Below are positions 11,991-24,570 of a DNA stretch of 64,000 nt, piece by piece. Both the position numbers and the translations under genes were made by a program. Below the pieces are notes generated by a model. That model had not been told where the DNA came from, searched no databases, and saw only the letters and a list, made by a program, of their open reading frames with translations. The stretch is from Emydura subglobosa (taxonomy: Eukaryota; Chordata; Testudines; Chelidae): assembly GCA_007922225.1 (NCBI GenBank), contig ML680086.1, positions 12,314,540-12,378,539 on the forward strand, written 5' to 3'. Position 1 is the stretch's first letter. Every line of letters starts with the position of its first letter.

Positions 11991-13689
11991 TCGCTCGTTT
12001 TTTTTTTTTTTTGTGAAACATTTTGAAAGGTCTCATTTTTGTTCTGATGGGGAACAAAAACAAATGTCCAAACCTTGAAAATGTTCACCAAACAGAATTC
12101 TTGTTTTCCAGCTCACCTTACTCTGAAGTGATTCACAGGCTTTTTAGAAATTTTACCCTAGCTCTTTCATGGCTTGAAAATAAAGCGACTGTGGCCTGGA
12201 AGGTGGAGGTTAACCAAAGAGAACCAAAAATGAAAAAGAATTGATTGAAAGACTGAAAGATCATAGACAATTGAAAGAGAATAAGATAGAGAGCTGAAGC
12301 TCAGAGTGTAATTCACCCTTGTGCAGAGGGGTGGCGCTCAAGTCCTCAGTGATTAAGTCGGATGTAAGCGGTGCTTGAGCTTTGTGTGGCCCTTTGCATG
12401 GGGTGGATTCCATTTTGTATACCCGTAACTCCCCTTGATTTGAGTGGGAGTTCAGGGCGCCCAGTGCCTCTCAAGATTGGAGCCTAAGAAATTAAAAATT
12501 TAACACAATTGTTTCTTTAGTGGCAGCCAAGATAAATGCTCCTTTCCCTGTGGCCTGTAGCATGAAATGTGCAATCACAGAGTTGGGGTGCGTGTAAATC
12601 AAAATATCGGGGGAAAAGGTATGACTCCTTTCCTGCTTCAATCTTGAGAGAGATGGAGAAATCCTCACTTAGTGGAGCTGGTTGGTGGAGACAGCCATCT
12701 TATCCCTTGATACTGCAGCTCTGTTCTAGCTCATTTAGCACCACAACCCTCCATAAACCAAAGGGAGTACAACATGCCTAATGTAGCGTGAGGAGCAAGG
12801 CGGGGTTAGCCTGGCTGTGGAGAATTACTGCAACTCTGGAGAAGGATGGGCTTTCATGAGCAACGCCCGCCCTCCCCCCGCTTCCTTCAGTAGCAGCACC
12901 ACCACCACCCTCTTCCTTCTCCTACACTCTCTCTCTCTCAGATGCACTTTAAGCCTTTTGTTTTTCCTCATTAAAAGTGCCAAGATTCATGTCAAATGCC
13001 TGGAGCAGTCTTCTGCTTTATAGTTGTATTATGCTACTATGACGACTTGTCTAATTTCTTTTTTGTGGGTGTTTAGTGCTTTATACTGCAAGTGTTTATG
13101 TCAAGTGGAGAAAATCGTGTGTGTGTGTGTGTGTGTGTGTTTGGGGAGGGGGATCTGCTCTTAAAGGGACCGGCATCTTTTCCTTTTTCTCCTCCTCCTG
13201 TGCATGAAAATCCTTTTTCATACGAGGAAAAATAAAATTTCTCTTTCTTTTTCATGTAGTACTCCACTTCAGGATGTGCACGCACCCTTACATTTTTGAC
13301 TGGAGATTTTCATCAGCAATGTCTACAAGTCTGCACCCAAATATGGATGGGAGATGGGGGAGTTCCTTCTCATCAACTTGTAACTTGATATGGAGCGTCT
13401 GTCAGCTGGCCACCTGGCTTTCTTTCTTTCTTTCGCACAGTTTGTGCTTTGGGGGGATTGTTGGCCTGATCCTGGCCCTTGTTTATTTTCGGGCCTCAAT
13501 TTGCGGCCTCAAGTAATGGGTTATGCCTAAGATCCCAGGGCTTCAAACCCAATCAGACCTGCCATAGGACTTTCCCCTGCAGCAATGGACACTCAAGCTG
13601 CCTCTGCTGCTTGGCAGAGATTTGTTTCCCCTTCAAATGCAAAAACTGTTCAAGAGTTACAAATAGATGTAAAAAACTGAGGGAGGACA
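11991..13689. other. Unassigned stretch with simple repeats
   Basis: No gene recognised. It contains T15 (11998-12012), a (GT)12 microsatellite (13117-13140), CT-rich stretches near 12900-12940, and short TTTC repeats at about 13420-13435. A fold-back family member lies at 12405-12488 (ACTCCCCTTGATTTGAGTGGGAGTT). T-rich frames at 12817-13023 are composition artefacts. Confidence 0.45.
13117..13140 (+). repeat. (GT)12 microsatellite
   Basis: Twelve uninterrupted GT units, likely length-polymorphic. It accounts for the histidine-threonine run in the minus-strand frame over it. Confidence 0.95.
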
Positions 13690-14800
13690 AGCTATAAAAC
13701 TTCTGTTGATGGAACATTCCATGACACCCGTGGGGTCAGAGTCCACACCCCTGAACACTGGATTCAGTTTCTCAGAGAGCCCCAGTGACTGTCCTTTCTG
13801 CTGTAGTAAGCAAAGACCATGGGGTTCCCTCAGAACCACCCAAACCATCAAAAACGAAAAAGAAATCCCGTTCTGCAGGACAGAATATGAGGCGGGAAAG
13901 TCACCCTTTCGGTCTGGATCTTGGGAGACCTCGTGTCCCAATAAGATTACCTCTGAGGCCCTGTCTCAGTATTGAGACCCCGGTACTGGCTAAAAAAACC
14001 ATCCTATGTACTGGGAAGCTGTCTGTTAAACAACTTACAGTAGCACCAAAGCTGGCCCTGGGCCCAGTGTGTCCGAAGCACAAAGGCTCTAAGGTTAAGC
14101 CAAAAACATCATCAGTACCACCTTTCACAGCCAGTAGACAAGGGCACATGGATCACACTTTAGTACCATCTCCAGTACCATCTGATGTACTAATTACTGA
14201 GAGTCCTTATCTGGAGTCCTAGGTACTGTCCAGCCTCCTGTGCTATGAGGATCTTCGAATCCTGGAAGAACCTGAGTCACTGTTGCTCTGGTTTTTTTGG
14301 AAGGATTGTGATGGGGTGTACAGGCCCCGCATGGATGAACTAAGGGTTAATGAGCAGTTCTGGGCCCAGAAGGTTCCACCCAGCCGCACCTTATGGACAT
14401 GCTCACAGTGGAGGCTGAGCTCAAGAGGGAATAGCTCTGCTCAGAGAGGGGATACAGAGCAGGGGAGCAGTTGTGTGTTGCAAGCTCCCGCAAAGAAACC
14501 ACTGGGGCTCCATGCAGCTGGGACCAGGTCTCACCCCTAAGCCATGGCAGGCCCTTCACCCACAGGGGCTGGGAACAATGGGCCATGACTGATGGAAGAA
14601 AATGCTCCGGAGCACGTTCAGAGAGGACTCCAAGAGAAATCAGACCAGTGGTACCAGTGGAGGAGGTGAAGCTGGGATTGGAATAGGAACAGGCATAGGG
14701 GCTCCCACCTCCCTAGCCACAGAGTTGAACTATTCTTCACATGGCTGTGGGTCGGAATCTAGTGGAGCAGGTAGGGACTGAGTTGCCCTACCCCTGGCCA
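13690..14800 (+). mobile_element. Degenerate retroelement-like block, class uncertain
   Basis: This block differs in composition from its neighbours. It is GC-richer, with repeated GTACC/GGTAC words (13980-14230, again at 14650) and a 145-codon plus frame rich in proline, serine and lysine (13785-14222, ending PSPVPSDVLITESPYLES). Such P/S-rich low-complexity frames with GTACC words are reminiscent of gag-like ORFs of DIRS-type elements in turtles, from recall only. A second part from about 14305 (GATGGGGTGTACAGGCCCC) looks like another dispersed turtle repeat. No polymerase motif is visible. Confidence 0.3.
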
Positions 14801-16382
14801 CTGACTCTTGCCACTGGGTGGTGTTACCAGGTTCGGACTTTAACTCTCTGACAAGGATATCCGTTGTGTTTGTGTTTCCTAAATGGGGCCAGATTCATAG
14901 CTCCTTTATGCCAGTGCAAATTCAGAACATCTTCAATGGGTGGAGTGGCTAGCTATATTTGAGCTGTTTTAAGAGGGCCTCCTGTGTGAACACTAAAAGT
15001 TCTGACTGGATGTGAACTTAGCCATGTGATTTTGCACATGGTGCTTGACTAGAATAGGTTGGGTGCCACTTTTTTGGGATTGTGACAAATGTTCCTGGAG
15101 CAAAGAAAACATTAACACAGCTGTAGCCACTGTGCAATCTCAGTTCGTGCTGCTTTGAGCCTGTCTCATCCTTCTCTCTGACAACTACTCTTGCTAAGAG
15201 TCAGCCTACCTCAGGAGCTTTGACTATCTCTCTCCATACAACTAGCACTAAGCTTCCTCTCTGTCCTTGCCCTCAATATTATCACTGTGAGTGAAAGCCT
15301 TCTCCTTGGCAGGTTGTACCATCTACAGCACAATTTCCATAGCTCTCAGACTCATCAGTTTCCAAACTTCATCTCTAAACATATATCTCCTCCTTATGTC
15401 TCTCAATTCTTCTCTCTCTGCTGACATTTTGTATTTAGCTCTGTAAGACATTTTGGGATACAGTTTGTAAGAAAACACCCTGCATAATAAAGTTGTAATG
15501 TATTTTACTGTATTTCCTCCATGCAGCAAAGCCAAACTAGACACTGTAACATGAAGAAATCCATTTTCGACTGAGGATAGTTGCCATCAGCAAGAATAAG
15601 CAGGGACTCCAGGCCATCTCTGTTGTTGTTGGTTGTTAGTTTGTGACCTAGATGTTTGCCCGCCCCAGATAACTCTGAACCACTTTGCAATGGAGACTAA
15701 GGGACTAAGAAATGTGCCTTTCTAACATGGTTATCAACTTGACAATCTGTTGTTTCATTCTGTGGGAACGAAACCTCAAAGGAGCACTCTCTGCCTAACA
15801 GCAGAGCTGACACAAAATCTGATGCAGCTGATTTCCCATGGACACCTTTCAAGTCCTGAAATCTCGAACTCTCTAAGTAGTGGGCTGCTATGCATGGACA
15901 CACTTCCTGCTAATCTCAGGGCATAAACACTCAGCGACTCCAGACGCTTGGAGAAATAAACACTGACTCAGTATTAATATTTCATCACAATACACTAAAG
16001 TTAAACCTCACTGATCCAGGGTGACCTGCAACCACTCAAGAAAATGTTTTTTTTTCTTTTTTCTTTTTTTAAATAATTTAACTTTTTGTGGGGTAAAATA
16101 AAGCAGAAATGGTCTCCTGCATCGGAAACTTAACTTGGATAAGCAAAACCATTTCAGCTACAGTAAAGTTGCTTATTTACAAAGACGTTATTTTGGAATT
16201 TCAAGGAAGACAGTTATTCATTTGTTTTTTGCCTGTGTCCTCAAAGATGAACTAACACTCATGATTCCTGTATGGAATAGCAGGATTCATGATCACCGCA
16301 CATTTAAAACAGCAGCAGTTTCAATAATGTATTACATAGTAGCCATTGTTAGAATGAGACAAAGCCATGGCTATGTGCACAT
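14801..16382. other. Unassigned non-coding stretch
   Basis: No gene recognised. A short fold-back-like piece starts at 14885 (GGGGCCAGATTCATAGCTCC). T-rich sequence lies at 16046-16075, shortly before the CR1 3' end. Confidence 0.4.
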
Positions 16383-18687
16383 AGAATCATAGAATCAATG
16401 AATCATAGAGTTGTAAGGGACCTCAGGAGTTCATCTACGCCAACCCCCTGCTCAAAGCAGGACTAACCTCAGCTAAATCATCCCAGCGAGGGTTTTGTCA
16501 AGCCGCAGCTTAAAAACCTCTAAAGATGGAGATTCCACCACCTCCCTAGGTAACCCATTCCAGTGCTTCACCACGCTCCTAGTGAAAAACTTTTCCCTAA
16601 TGTCCAACCTAGACCTCCCCCACTGCAACTTGAGACCGTTGCTCCTTGTTCTGTCATCTGCCACTACTGAGAACAGCCTAGCTCCATCCTCCTTGGAACC
16701 CCCTTTCAGGTAGTTAAAGGCTGCTATCAAATCCCCCCTAATTCTTCTCTTCTGCAGACTAAACAAGCCTACTTCCCTCAGTCCTCATAAGTCTTGCACT
16801 CCAGCCCCCTAATAATTTTTGTTTGCCCTCTGCTGGATTCTCTCCAACTTCTCCACATCCTTTTTATAGTGGGGGTGCCCAAAACTGGACACAATACTGC
16901 AAATGTGGCCTCACCAGTGCTGAATAGAGGGGAATAATCACTTCCAACGATCTGCTGGCAATGCTCCTACTAATGCAGCCCAATATACTATTAGCCTTCT
17001 TGGCAACCAGGGCACACTGCTGACTCATATCCAGCTTCTTGTCCACTGTTAAACCCAGGTCCTTTTCTTCAGAACTGCTGCCAAGCTCGTTGGTCCCCAG
17101 TCTGTAACTGTGCATGGGATTCTTCCATCGAAAGTGCAGGACTCTGCACTTGTCCTTGTTGAACCTCATCAGATTTCTTTTGGCCCAATCCTCCAGTTTG
17201 TTTAGGTCCTTCTGTATCCTATCCCTACCTTCCAGGGTATCTATCACTCCCCCCAGCTTAGTGTCATCTGCAAACTTGCTGAGGGTGCAATCTACCCCAT
17301 CCTCCAGATCATTAATGAAGATGTTGAACAAAACCAGCCCCAGGACCGACCCCTGGGACACTCCGCTTATGACCGGATGCCAGCTAGACATGGAGCCATT
17401 GATCACTACTTGTTGAGCCCTATGCTCTAGCCAGTTCTCTATCCATTTATAGTCCATTCATCCAACCCATACTTCTTTAACTTGCTGATAAGAATACTGT
17501 GAGAGACCGTATCAAAAGCTTTGCTAAAGTCAAGATATATCACGTCCACCACTTTCCCCACATCCACAGAGCCAGTCACCTCTTCATAGAAAGCAATCAG
17601 GTTGGTCAGGCATGACTTTCCCTTGGTGAATCCATGTTGACTGTTCCAGATCACCTTCCTCTCTTCCAAGTGCCTTAAAATGGATTCTTTGAGGACCTGC
17701 TCCATGATTTTTCCAGGGATTAAGGTGAGGCTGACTGGTCTGTAGTTCCCTGGATCCTCTTTCCTCCCTTTCTTGAAGATGGGCACTATATTTTCTTTTT
17801 TCCAGTCATCAGGACTTCCCCCAATTGCCACGAGTTTTCAAAGGTAATAGCCAATGGCTCGGAAATCACAGCAGCCAACTCCCTCAGCACTCTTTGGTGC
17901 ATTGCATCTGGCCCCATGGACTTGTGTATGTCCAATCTTTCTAAATAGTCTTGGACCTGTTCCTTCAGCACTGCGGGATGTTTACCTCCTTCCCATTCTG
18001 TACCCCCCAGTGCAGTAGTCTGGGAGCTGACCTTGTCTGTGAAGACAGAGGCAAAAAAGGGATTGAGTACCTCAGCTTTCTCCACCTCCTCTGTCACTAG
18101 GTTGCCTCCCCCATTCTGTAAGGGGCCCACACTTTCCCTAATCTTCCTCTTGTTGGTAACATGCCTATAGAAACCCTCCTTGTTCCCCTTCATGTCCCTT
18201 GCTAGCTGCAACTCCAATTGTGCTTTGGCCTTCCTGATTTCATTCCTGCATGTTTGAGCAGTATTTTTATAAGCCTCTCTAGTCATCTGACCAAGCTTCC
18301 ACTTCTTGTAAGCTTCTTTTTTGTGTTTAAGTTCACCAAAGATTTCTTTGTTAAGCCAAGCTGGATGCCTACCATATTTGCTATTCTTTCTGCATATCGG
18401 GGTGGTTTGTTCCTGTGCCCTTAATAAGGTTTCTTTAAAATACAGCCAGCTCTCTTGGATTCCTTTCCTCCTTATATTAGCCTCCCAGGGGATCCTGCCC
18501 ATCAGCTCCCTGAGGGAGTCAAAATCTGCTTTTCTGAAGTCCATGGTCCGTATCCTGCTGTTCTCCTTTCTTCCTTTTGTCAGGATCCTGAACTTGACCA
18601 TCTCATGTTCACTGCTGCCTAGGTTGCCACCCACTTCTACTTCCCCTACCAAATCTTCCCTGTTTGCTCCCTCCCCACCCAATAAAA
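16383..18687 (-). mobile_element. CR1 LINE, 5'-truncated
   Basis: A minus-strand CR1 of about 2.3 kb. The 3' end at 16383 has the family's terminal ATTCTATG-type repeats (read here as AGAATCATAGAATC). The element extends back through the C-terminal region, reverse transcriptase and the last part of the endonuclease, then stops near 18687 within the endonuclease. 5' truncation is the usual result of incomplete target-primed reverse transcription. Sequence beyond 18690 is unrelated. Confidence 0.95.
16473..18682 (-). pseudogene. CR1 ORF2 remnant (endonuclease end, reverse transcriptase)
   Basis: Four open pieces lie in order on the minus strand. 18682-17786 (298 codons) starts with the endonuclease end, where GSSEH stands in place of the usual SDH, then carries the linker and the RT start (KSMGPDAMH). 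17831-17439 has RT motifs [17 protein letters not shown] and the aspartate-bearing [13 protein letters not shown]. 17457-16864 has the catalytic FADDTKL and the conserved [12 protein letters not shown]. 16766-16473 is the C-terminal region ([12 protein letters not shown]). Frame changes fall near 17820, 17445 and 16864, and the 16766-16864 link carries a stop, so the gene is dead. Catalytic motifs are otherwise well kept. Confidence 0.95.
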
Positions 18688-21600
18688 AAGCACAGAAATG
18701 TATTCAGTGGTACTTATGCCCTGGGCTGCATGTGAGCAAAGACCCAGTTCACTCATAAGCAGGTGCTTGCCGAATGCTGAGTAGAGGTAGCTTCCAGTCA
18801 AGAATAGCTGAGCTCGGTGCTAAGGGTTTGATCGCAACCCCATCAAAGTCAGTGGGAGTCTTTCCATAGACTTCAAAGGGCAATTGGATAAGGCTCTAAA
18901 TGATTTTGCCAGTGGGAGATCTTTCCTTTAGTCATTCTGGGTCGAAGCACATCTTGCACACCAAATGGATGCCAACTCTTGTCTTGGCAATGAAAGTCCT
19001 GGAAAGCACAGCGAGTTCAGATGGGTTGGGGGATTCAATTGATTGTATAAATATCTCCAATGTGTCTAGCCAGCAATTGGCAGACATCACATGGATAAAA
19101 GTTTCTTAAGGACTGAACTAAGATAGCTAATCCTACCTTTTGAACTAAGCCACATCTGACCTGTGATGTCTAGAGAGAAAATGTCAGCACTAACCACTTG
19201 TAGCATCTAGCATCTGAGGCATGAACCCCAACAGAAAATGTTTGTTTCTCAGATGGGATAATGTAGTTGAATGAACATGTTAGTGGAGTTTCTTTTTCCC
19301 CTCTATTTTGTTGATCTGAGTGGTTGATTGTATGTAAATCAAGTCCAAAAAGAATTATTTAATTTGCCTTGCTTTGTGATGTATATTATTTTATTTCATT
19401 TCACTTTAATCACTCCAAGATCTGACCATGAAGGATGGTATATAAGTGTAAGCCACTGATTGATGGAGACAATGAAAGAACAAGAGCAACAACATTTCCT
19501 TCTCAGCCATCTATGTAAATAGCAACCAATACAAAGACCACACGGGGCAGTGGAGAGCATCAGACGATTGTGATGTCTTATACTGGGAAATGTAAAAAAA
19601 TAGCAATATTTAGTAGTGAAGCTGCTCCAACATTTTAGCCGATTTACATGGGCCACAGTAAAATATAGTAAAAACTCAAGTGGAATTTAAATGGTAACAT
19701 TTTAACGAGCTTGTGATCAGCTAGTTTTGATCACAGTGCAGTGTGATGCAGGAGCACCACTTGTGCATTATGAATAGGGTGTATAGGAAGCTTAAAAGCA
19801 GCTGTGCTTCTAAATTTGCTCACTCTTAACATTCAGACCTTGGCTTGAGAGCTCAAGGGAAATTAGATGTGTTTGTGTAACTTGGTTGCAATCAGTGGAA
19901 GCATTTACTAATTGTCTTCTGTTAGTACCATCACTGACCTTTCAAGGATCCAACAGGGTTCCTGAGAGGTGAAGGAAAATTTCGTAGAAGGGGAGCCAAC
20001 TTGTTTCTTTGGAGTTTTAGCCTGTTCAAACTGTGTTAGTCAGAATTATATTTAAACATAGTTCTTGAGAGCATGGTGTTATTGGGGGCAGAAGAACAAG
20101 GGCTGACCTACAGAGTGTCTTGTTATAAACAGGTTTCCAAGATCATGTTGTATGTAGACTGTCACAACATAGCCAATCTTTTGCAAAGTGGCTTTATAAG
20201 GGGGTTTATTCCTGTCTACACTGCAAACCAGGGGAACTGGATTATAAAACCTTGCTAGTAAGAACTCTGTTAAGAGCATCATTCTTCCTGTAAATCGTTA
20301 AATATAGAGGAAATGAAGCGAAAGGGCGGCCTGAAGGACAGAGGAATGGGGAGAACTAGAGATGCCAGTCTGGAAAACTTGAAAAGCAAGGATCCATAGA
20401 GGATGCTCAGCATTTCTCTGTCTCCTTATGATTTTATGTGTTGTACACTTCCTAGATCTTCACTGGGGCCTCGGGTTTTACAAATCCTAAATTATAACAG
20501 CTAATAATCTGTGCTGTTTCTCTCCCTCCTGCTTCTGGAGTCCACATGAGAGTAAGATCACCAATTTCCTTCATGCCCTCCTTCCTTCTTACTATAGCAT
20601 CAGAGCAAAATCCTCAGCCTGGCCTATGAGCACAGAACAATTCAGTATGTGTGACTTAGTGGTTTGAGGTGAAAATAGGTTTTGGTCATTTAGCAAGATC
20701 CCATGGGGGAATTTGGAAGCCTGTTGGTTGGAGGGTGGATGGGTTGAGGGACTGGATACCATATGACCACAGAGTTATCCCAGTAGCCTATCTCTGTCCA
20801 TTTCTCTGAAAGGAACTGGGTGGTAATCTTTTTTTTATTTATTTTTTCTTTAGCCTGCCATGCTGAGAGCATTGCTTTTCTTCGCTCGTTGAATTTATGC
20901 CTAAAAGCAATGAGGTTTGTCTAACTAATTACTGAACAAGCCTACTGTGCATGCCTGGATTCTAGCTGTGGTTTCCAGCAAAATGCTCTTGCTTGAATTT
21001 TAGTTAAACTTCCACAGGAGCTACAAAAGACCTATGTCTCTGAAGCACTGTAGAGCTGAGTACATAACCTTTGGCAAAGCTACCGGTCTTTACATCGAAG
21101 GAGTCGCTCTTAAATTCCAAGCAGTAGAGATTGGAGCCTTCCTCGCCTTGATCCCATTCCCTCCTCCTCCTCCTCCCCTAATCTGGGCTAAATGGTAGGT
21201 TTGTTCTCTCGTGTCCCCCTCCTTCTGTAAACATAAAATTCCTTAAACAAACCCAGTGATGGACATATTTTTTAACTCTTCTGTTTATTAGAATGAGCTA
21301 GCTAATCCCTGTGTTTATGTGCAGTAGGGTGTGTCAATCTATAAGCTAGCCCAGCTAATGAAATTCATCTGTTCTTCACCTTTCAGCTGAAGGGAAATTG
21401 GGAGGGGGGAAGAAAAACCCACCCATCCCTCAGCGTAACATGGTAATATGACAAGCAGTGGTGTTTGGAGTCATTTACTCAGAAAGGGACTGGTGGGATG
21501 GGGGAGGTAAAGTGACTGACTGGGAGAAACGGAGGGAAATATCCCCCCTTCAATTAGAGTAATTAACAAGTAGTAAAAATAAACCACCCGAACGAGAGTC

Positions 21601-23084
21601 TGGCCAAAACAAAGTCTTAATGCACAGTTATGGTTTTGAAGAGTCTGCCGTCGGCCATCACCACGCGTTGGCACGGTGCTCTTGTGTCTGTCTCTGACAT
21701 TAAGCAGACATCACCGCAAGAATGAGGACAAGGGGTAGCATTTGGATTTCACTCGGGTATGCAATGTAACCAAAGGCTGAGCTGCCAAAGCATAGCATTA
21801 ATCTGAGGGCCTGCCAAATGCCAGTTTCTGTGGCTTTCATTGTTCCAGGCTGCAGTGTTTAGTTTAAGTTTGGTACGCTAAGTACTGCACGGAGCCATTC
21901 TAGAGGTCGCTCCAGCCCTGAGGAATTGATATATGGAAGGGAATTATAAACCCCCTTGACAGCTATACAGTCCCTAATATTTCCCTCTCTAAAGGCTGTT
22001 TTCTAAATGTCATTGTCTGTTTTATTACAAAAGAACAGTGTGGTATAACTTCTTGATCTCATCATCCATGTTTTCTGTCTTTCTTGAGCCTTTCTTGGCC
22101 AAATCAAGAGCCACCTTTTTTTTTTTTTTTTTAAATTCAGTCCTTATTCCTTTTGATTCCACCAGGAGATTTGTCTGAGTGAGGATTTCAGGACTAGGCC
22201 ATCTTTACAGATTCTCACTGGTATTTTTTGTCCGATCAGTATTTAATGAAATGTGTTAATCACGCAAGCTACAGTCAGGTACAACACAGACCAGTGTTGT
22301 GGGAGCTTCTTGCACGTCACTGTGTTGCCTAAAGCAATCCTGATGCCCAGTACACCTCCATTTGAACAGAAACGGATCATCAGGCTGAATTTCACGGTAG
22401 TTTTGTGATCTGGATAAAATAGAGCCACTAGGGAGCAGGTTGAACTAGTGGCTCTAGCAAGTGGAGGGTTTGAACCTATGTGAAAAAATGTAGCATCTTA
22501 AATCCCTGCCTGTTTTATGCTGCAACAGGCTCTCCTGCTGCTAGGCATTGGTGTAAGAGACACTTATTTCTGTTACAGACCTAGTGGCAATATAATTGCC
22601 TCAAGCTCAGAGGCAGGAGCTGTAGGCATTTCAGCCACTAGACCTTATAGGTTCTAACACTTGATTGGGTTCCCAAGAAAGAACTAATAGTGAACTAGTC
22701 TTTTCTAGGGCTGGTAGAGGAGAGAGGATGCAAATACCCTTTCCAAAAGGTAAGGCTAGAATTTGGAAAGTTAGGTACCTACAGCTAGGCTTTTAGATTT
22801 CAGTGTCCGTATGCAATTAAGTGGCCTGGTTTTCTGAGGTGCAGAGCATTTGCAGCAGTCACTGACTTCGGTGGGGTGTTCTGCTCTGCAGCTGTGGGAA
22901 ATCTGGCACTTCAAAGTGTCAGGAATGTGAATTTTAGGATCCTAATTTTGGGCACTCAAATTGGAAAACTTAGAAAGATAAAACACAGAATAATCCTAAG
23001 TAAACTCCTGGGTCTTAGTTCAATAGTATCACTTCCCTGTTTCCTTGTGCTTCCCTAATCTGGTTTATGCACTTGTTGTCTATA
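18688..23084. other. Long unassigned stretch
   Basis: About 4.4 kb without a gene. Fold-back members lie at 18825-18900 (AAAGTCAGTGGGAGTCTTTCC) and 22790-22920. A T17 run is at 22116-22132. A tRNA-like piece may lie at 22437-22500 (GGGTTTGAACC). The part 21050-21950 has no repeat I can recognise and is listed as a possible conserved non-coding segment. Confidence 0.45.
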
Positions 23085-23197
23085 GTCTTACACTTTGTTT
23101 GTAAGCTCTTCAGGGCAGGGACTGTATTTTTGTTTGTCCAGCGCCTATCACAGTGGGAGCTGTGGTCTCTAGGTACAAGCATAAAACAAATAATAGT
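23085..23197 (+). mobile_element. MIR-class SINE tail fragment
   Basis: TTTGTAAGCTCTTCAGGGCAGGG at 23097 and the following CAGCGCCTATCACAGTGGG match the tails of the copies at 9800 and 57730. The core is missing, so this is a 3' fragment. Confidence 0.75.
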
Positions 23198-24369
23198 AAG
23201 ATACAGAGGTGCCTTATCAGTGAATAGTGACCTCTGTCGTGGGTGAGAATTATCAAAGATTAATGCTGCATCACATGTCAGGTAACTGGGGTCAAGAAAT
23301 AAATTCATACTCTTGTATGCATCCCTTTTATTAAAGAGATCCTTTTCCCTTGGGGTATCCAAGATGCCTCTTCAAGTCTACATCAGTTCCTGCTCACAGC
23401 TGGGTTAGCTAACAGGGCAGTATACATCTGAGCCCTGTCTACACTACAGCTTTCACCAATAGAACTGTATTAGTGGAGAACTGCCTCTCCATATTGTTGG
23501 TGTAGAGCTATAAGAACTTTAAACCTAAGCTAGGCACGATATCTCCAATAACTCCTGCTGGATCGGTGTGCACTGCTCCTAACTGGAGCTGGTGGCTTAA
23601 AGCACCAACCTGGCCCTTTATTATATTTTTGGCTTTGACGTGCGTAATTTGTATAAACACAAAGAGATGATGGATTTTGCTTTGACAGAACCATCCAGGC
23701 ACACCGTAACTAAGAAGCTTGTTTTCTTTACCATAATTGCTGTTTTTTTGGCTGCAAGGGCCAATAGGATGTAAAATGGAGCTAGTGGAAGATCCTTCAG
23801 TGGAACTTGGAGAATGTGGATGTGTTGAAATAAAAATGTTTCAGAGACTGTTTGATTCCATCAGACTTGTGATGGAACCCAGGGAGGGTTCTGCTGGAAA
23901 CCTACCTGGGTTCCTCCCAGCTTCTGGGCATCATACATGCGGGGTGCCATGGAGTCTTGCCAGACAGAAGGCTGACAGGAGGCCAAGATCCTGAAAACCC
24001 CAGCCCCCAGGCTCCTCCATACCTTGCCTGGTGAGCTGCTACAGAGCGGGGCTCCCAGGATCCTGGCCCTACATCAGCCCATCAGGGTCTGTGGCTCTAG
24101 AGCTGCCTGACATGTGACCAGACAGTCCCAAATCGGAATTAAACCACATTTCAAAATATCAAAATCTTCTGCAAAATCATTCTATGCACAGCTCAAATGG
24201 AAAACAATTGGGCTTCACACGGGAGGCTGGTAAGTATTGATGCAGCCTTGTTTAATCCCTCTTGCTGTCTGTCACTTTGACACCAGATACTTTTCCTATT
24301 TAAATGACAAGATCAAAATCATTCTCATCCTCACTGAAGTTGGTTTGGTCCATTTAGGTATGGCTTCTA
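23198..24369. other. Unassigned stretch with one TIR-like end
   Basis: At 23431, GCCCTGTCTACACTACAG resembles the terminal motif of the miniature transposons at 32577 and 41705; about 100 bases later TTGGTGTAGAGCTATAAG could be a decayed partner. No gene is recognised in the rest. Confidence 0.35.
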
Positions 24370-24570
24370 TTACTGGTTCTGTCATTGATGTGCTGTACGA
24401 TCTTGGACAAGTCTCTTAACCACTCAGTCTCCCCTTCTGGACATATGTCATTACTCATAAATAGGAATAAAACCACCTGTTCCATAGTGTACTGGGAGTC
24501 TTCATTCACTGATGTTTGTGAAATACTTTGAGATCCTCAACTAGGAGGTGTTTGAAAGTTGTAAACTGTT
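24370..24570 (+). mobile_element. MIR SINE
   Basis: A degenerate MIR core, GTACGATCTTGGACAAGTCTCTTAACC, is followed by a tail with TGTGAAATACTTTGAGATCCTC. Plus orientation. More diverged than the copy at 7058. Confidence 0.75.

Noticed and set aside
13785..14222. 145-codon P/S/K-rich frame as a host gene
   Set aside because: Low complexity, no domain, within a block with other repeat-like features; listed only as possible retroelement remnant.
16495..18758. Plus-strand frames over the CR1 (up to 145 codons)
   Set aside because: They are antisense shadows of the minus-strand ORF2.
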